Positions 7,531 through 10,084 of a stretch of 10,084 nucleotides of DNA are shown here, piece after piece. A program made the position numbers and the translations under genes. The stretch comes from Mailhella sp. GTDB lineage: Bacteria > Desulfobacterota > Desulfovibrionia > Desulfovibrionales > Desulfovibrionaceae. Under the pieces are notes generated by a model that had not been told where the DNA came from, searched no databases, and worked only from the letters and a program-made list of their open reading frames with translations. The stretch is from contig JAHHTE010000066.1 of NCBI GenBank assembly GCA_020024815.1, forward strand, positions 1 through 10,084, read 5' to 3'. Each line of letters starts with the position of its first letter. Within the stretch, counting starts at the first letter, position 1.

Positions 7531-8517
7531 TTACTCAGCAACAACAGCTCGAATTTCCTCTATTAATTGAGGATCAATTTGTTCATTAAATTGTGTATAT
7601 ACTACTTTACTTGCTTCTCTCCAACGAGCTTCTTCCTCAGGTGAAAGGGTAATAATTACACAGCCCATTTCTTTCATTTTTTCAATTACTTTTTCTTCAT
7701 TTTCTCTATTTAATTTACGTTCATAAGCTTGCATTACTTTAAAAGATTCTAATACCCATTGTTGTTGCTCTTCATTTAATTTTTTCCAAAAACGTTCAGA
7801 AAGCAAAACCATGTGAGGTGTATATACTGTTCTACTTAATGTTACATATTTTGCTATTTCATGAAATTTGTTAAAATATGCTAAATTCAAATCTATCTCA
7901 ATTCCATCAACTGTTCCTTGTTGCAATGTTGTATATACTTCCCCCCAAGCAATTGGAGTTGGGTTCATACCAAGAGATTGTAAAACAGCAATATGTGCTT
8001 TTGAATGTGTTGAACGAATTTTAAGATTTTTGGCATCTTCTAAAGAACGTATAGGACGTTTACTAAAAATTTGCTTATAACCAATATCAATAAAACCTAA
8101 CCCAATAATTCCATTTTTCATTAATGTTTTTGAAAGTTTTTTTCCTATTTCACCATCTGCAACTAAATCACATTTTTCATAACTAGGAAACAAATATGGC
8201 ATATCAAAAAGCATTAAATCTCCATTAAATACGGAAAAGTTACCTGCTCCATCTGATCCCATTTGTAATACACCCATACTTATGCCTTGCACTACTGCAT
8301 CAAAATTACCAAACTTTGAACTATCAAAAATCTTTACTTTAAAAAATCCATTAGAACGTTCTTCAAGATCTTTTTTAAAAAGTTCATATGCTTGTCCCAT
8401 AGGAGTCGCAGGCACATTTGGATGTGCAAGTTTAATGGTCATAGCCCCATACGAAATTGACGAAAATAACATTGTGAAAATTAACGCAAAAAATTGTACT
8501 TTAAAAAACCTTTTCAT
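7531..8517 (-). CDS. dctP: TRAP transporter periplasmic solute-binding protein DctP
   Basis: This 328-residue protein has the usual length for the DctP family. Residues 1-25 form a Sec signal peptide (MKRFFK, hydrophobic core, likely cleavage near SYG-A), so it works in the periplasm and delivers substrate to DctQM. The mature part begins with TIKLAHPNVPATPMG. The family signature follows as LKIRSTHSKAH (R168, the position that pairs with a substrate carboxylate in characterised members) and then PTPIAWGEVYTTLQQGTVDGIE (about 187-207). The conserved arginine argues for a carboxylate or other anionic ligand, but the specific compound is unknown. AAGGAG lies 6 nt before the ATG at 8517. It is the first gene of the operon; a perfect palindrome about 50 nt upstream may control it. 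Confidence 0.97.
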   Translation of the reverse strand: MKRFFKVQFFALIFTMLFSSISYGAMTIKLAHPNVPATPMGQAYELFKKDLEERSNGFFKVKIFDSSKFGNFDAVVQGISMGVLQMGSDGAGNFSVFNGDLMLFDMPYLFPSYEKCDLVADGEIGKKLSKTLMKNGIIGLGFIDIGYKQIFSKRPIRSLEDAKNLKIRSTHSKAHIAVLQSLGMNPTPIAWGEVYTTLQQGTVDGIEIDLNLAYFNKFHEIAKYVTLSRTVYTPHMVLLSERFWKKLNEEQQQWVLESFKVMQAYERKLNRENEEKVIEKMKEMGCVIITLSPEEEARWREASKVVYTQFNEQIDPQLIEEIRAVVAE

Positions 8518-8566
8518 AGTAAACTCCTTAAACGTCTTTAATAAAGAGATACACTATTTTAAATAT

Positions 8567-8578
8567 ATTGTCGACAAT
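8567..8578. promoter_or_regulatory. Perfect 12-bp palindrome before dctP, candidate operator
   Basis: ATTGTCGACAAT reads the same on both strands, about 50-61 nt upstream of the dctP start. The GT..AC spacing in TTGTCGACAA resembles operators of GntR-family regulators, many of which control organic-acid and TRAP genes. On the minus strand TTGTCG could also serve as part of a -35 region, but no good -10 sits at the right distance. No GntR-type gene is visible in the window, so the regulator is unassigned. Confidence 0.4.
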
Positions 8579-8976
8579 TTTATTTTATAAAAGTATTAAT
8601 TTTTAACACTTATTTTAACAATTTTTTATAAGGTTTCGGAGGAATATATCAATAACTACTTTATATTATTATTGAAACTTATTTAACAATCTTATTTTCT
8701 TCTAAAAAGAAAAAATTTATTAAAAGCATAACATAAATTGCAACCCAATTTCATATAAATTTATTTCTAAATTTACGTTATTTAACATAGCGTTGCTACT
8801 ATTCTTCTATTTAATTAGAATATATGATATTATTATAGGAAGTGCCATCCATACTATAAAACTACACAAATACACATTATTATATCCACTTTAGTTATTA
8901 CTACATAAAAAAACACATATAAACATTATAGTTATGATATGGTTAACTTATTTTTTATTTATATAATTTATTTTAA

Positions 8977-8990
8977 TTTTATTTCAACCT
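8977..8990. repeat. 14-bp direct repeat, copy 1
   Basis: TTTTATTTCAACCT occurs here and again at 9205-9218 in the same orientation. Loosely similar sequence (CTCTTAAC) follows both copies at slightly different distances. It could be a decayed duplication or chance in AT-rich DNA. Confidence 0.35.
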
Positions 8991-9204
8991 AATACGTTAT
9001 TCTTAATAGCAAGCAGCTCTTAACCCAACTTATAGGAAAAAAGATTAATCCTCAATAAAACTTCCCCATTTATGCCTTTACAACATAAAGAACAACGAAT
9101 TGAGACTACAAATAATCACGCAAAATTAACATACATAATCTACTGTTACTATTCATAAAGTTCATTCTTCACTAATTACTAGAATTTAATACATTAATAA
9201 GATA

Positions 9205-9218
9205 TTTTATTTCAACCT
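9205..9218. repeat. 14-bp direct repeat, copy 2
   Basis: This is the exact second copy of the 14-mer at 8977-8990, 228 nt further on. ACTCTTAAC follows about 17 nt later, against GCTCTTAAC about 25 nt after copy 1. Confidence 0.35.
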
Positions 9219-9740
9219 GTTCTAATGAGTTGCTTAACTCTTAACTTTATAAAATGAAATTTTTAGAATATAATATTATCTAATACTCACATTTTTAATA
9301 TAATAAAGCAATTACAAATAGATAGTAATATACTCTTTTTTATAAATATATTATTATATCATCTTAACTTCATTAAATTTATAGTAAATGAATGTTATAA
9401 AAACTCTTGCTACATTATTAATTAGTATGAACTACTATAAGTATACATCAATTTTATTTACCGCTCACAACAATAACAACAACTACCACTACCCTACAAA
9501 TAATACTCTCAAATATCACTTACTTTCAACAAGTCGCATTATTCTTTTCTTTAAATTAACTTAAAGGTGATCTTTACTATCACTATTTGGTTATTACTAA
9601 CTTAGGTCTCAAGACGCTTTGAATGTATTCACTAGTTGCATTATATTCACATACAATTACTACGATAATTGTTACTTTTTTTGCTCGCATAACCATCTAA
9701 GAATTTAATCTATATCTTCTTTTAATTTTGAATATATTAT

Positions 9741-9770
9741 TTGACAACAATATTTGAGAGCAAATACTAT
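9741..9770 (+). promoter_or_regulatory. Candidate rightward sigma70 promoter
   Basis: A perfect -35 box TTGACA (9741-9746) is followed after 18 nt by TACTAT (9765-9770), which matches four of six -10 positions. This is the only consensus -35 noted in the gene-free tract. No gene with a start codon follows; the next visible element is the hairpin at 9911-9928. Confidence 0.35.
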
Positions 9771-9910
9771 ATGATATTTATAATTTCACAGAAATAAAAT
9801 AAACTTTAACTGATTTTTGTAAAACACAGTTTCCTTGGGTTATAATTGACGAACACATCAAACATATACCGAAGAAGAACAATCTTGTATCTAAAGAATT
9901 TTCATTTCAC

Positions 9911-9928
9911 CCACTTAGAAGTGGTTTT
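9911..9928 (+). terminator. Weak candidate terminator hairpin
   Basis: CCACTTAGAAGTGG forms a 5-bp stem with a 4-nt loop (or 6 bp with a 2-nt loop), followed directly by TTTT. It is short but GC-rich against its surroundings. It lies about 140 nt downstream of the candidate promoter at 9741, so the two could bound a small transcript. Confidence 0.3.
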
Positions 9929-10084
9929 ATAGTGCTAAAACGACAAAATTTTTAAGAATAATGTTTTTTGTTAATAGTATTTTTATTCTTATCTACCTAA
10001 TTTTATAGCATAATTATTAATAATTTATAATTACACTCTTATTATAAATAATTTTTAGATATTAGCTAATCATCAAGATATTAC

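Larger units (their letters stand above)
8579..10084. other. Gene-free AT-rich tract of about 1.5 kb
   Basis: I found no supportable gene. The longest open stretches are about 50 codons and lack a start codon or a ribosome binding site, which is about what chance gives at this base composition. No tRNA T-loop sequence, rRNA or CRISPR pattern is visible. The plus strand carries more C than G here, as it does opposite the minus-strand genes, which would fit either replication-strand skew or decayed minus-strand genes. Contents worth noting are a GGAGG string near 8638-8642 without a start codon close downstream, a 14-bp direct repeat, a possible rightward promoter near 9741, and a small hairpin with a T-run at 9911. 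Confidence 0.6.

Noticed and set aside
7868..8080. 70-codon plus-strand open frame
   Set aside because: It is antisense to the conserved core of dctP.
8282..8590. 102-codon plus-strand open frame reaching into the dctP leader
   Set aside because: It is mostly antisense to the N-terminal half of dctP, and the part beyond the gene shows no start signal or recognisable protein.
8975..9180. Minus-strand reading with scattered stops that looks like a decayed membrane protein
   Set aside because: The stop density is about that expected in DNA of this composition, and T-rich strands always translate to hydrophobic residues; no family is recognisable.
9583..9696. 38-codon minus-strand frame beginning with ATG in the gene-free tract
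   Set aside because: There is no Shine-Dalgarno before the ATG, the length is within chance, and the peptide is unrecognised.
9507..9760. 11-bp inverted repeat (CTCTCAAATAT and its complement) about 240 nt apart
   Set aside because: Matches of this length are expected several times by chance in 1.5 kb of AT-rich DNA, and no transposase or terminal structure accompanies it.
8579..10084. tRNA, CRISPR array, replication origin or insertion sequence in the gene-free tract
   Set aside because: No T-loop consensus, no regularly spaced repeats, no DnaA-box cluster and no transposase-like frame could be seen.

Overview
The window is very AT-rich and every supported gene lies on the minus strand. 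The organism looks like a low-GC Gram-negative (diderm) bacterium. It has a TRAP transporter with an exported binding protein, Sec signal peptides, GGAG-type ribosome binding sites and TAG/TAA stops. An anaerobic or host-associated lineage, perhaps a low-GC relative of the Desulfovibrionaceae, would fit, but that placement is a guess and the sequence alone does not fix the taxon.

Reading in the direction of transcription, from right to left, there are three transcription units. (1) Positions 8517 to 4490 encode dctP-dctQ-dctM, a complete TRAP transporter, followed by a 408-residue protein of unknown family. The unit closes with a clear intrinsic terminator at about 4410-4443. A perfect 12-bp palindrome lies upstream of dctP and could be an operator. 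(2) Positions 4334 to 1431 encode a YtcJ-like metal-dependent amidohydrolase and a 12-helix MFS transporter, joined by a 12-nt gap in which the second gene's Shine-Dalgarno overlaps the first gene's stop. The unit closes with a strong hairpin terminator at 1351-1401. (3) From 1215 leftwards come a NarL/FixJ-type response regulator and, overlapping it by one base, a secreted or membrane-anchored protein that starts with an SBP_bac_5 solute-binding domain and runs off the left edge.

A plausible joint reading is a small-molecule uptake and breakdown locus. The TRAP system and MFS carrier would move organic acids or amide-like compounds. The cytoplasmic amidohydrolase would cleave one of them, the unknown 408-residue protein would act on the TRAP substrate, and the response regulator with its SBP-domain partner would sense a peptide-like or related ligand. 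This is inferred from neighbourhood; no substrate can be read from the sequence.

The right-hand 1.5 kb (about 8580-10084) holds no convincing gene. It contains a possible rightward promoter followed by a short hairpin with a T-run, a 14-bp direct repeat, and short open stretches that may be chance or gene remnants. Main points for a second look: the unknown TRAP-linked protein, the SBP-domain partner of the response regulator, the palindrome before dctP, and the gene-free tract.
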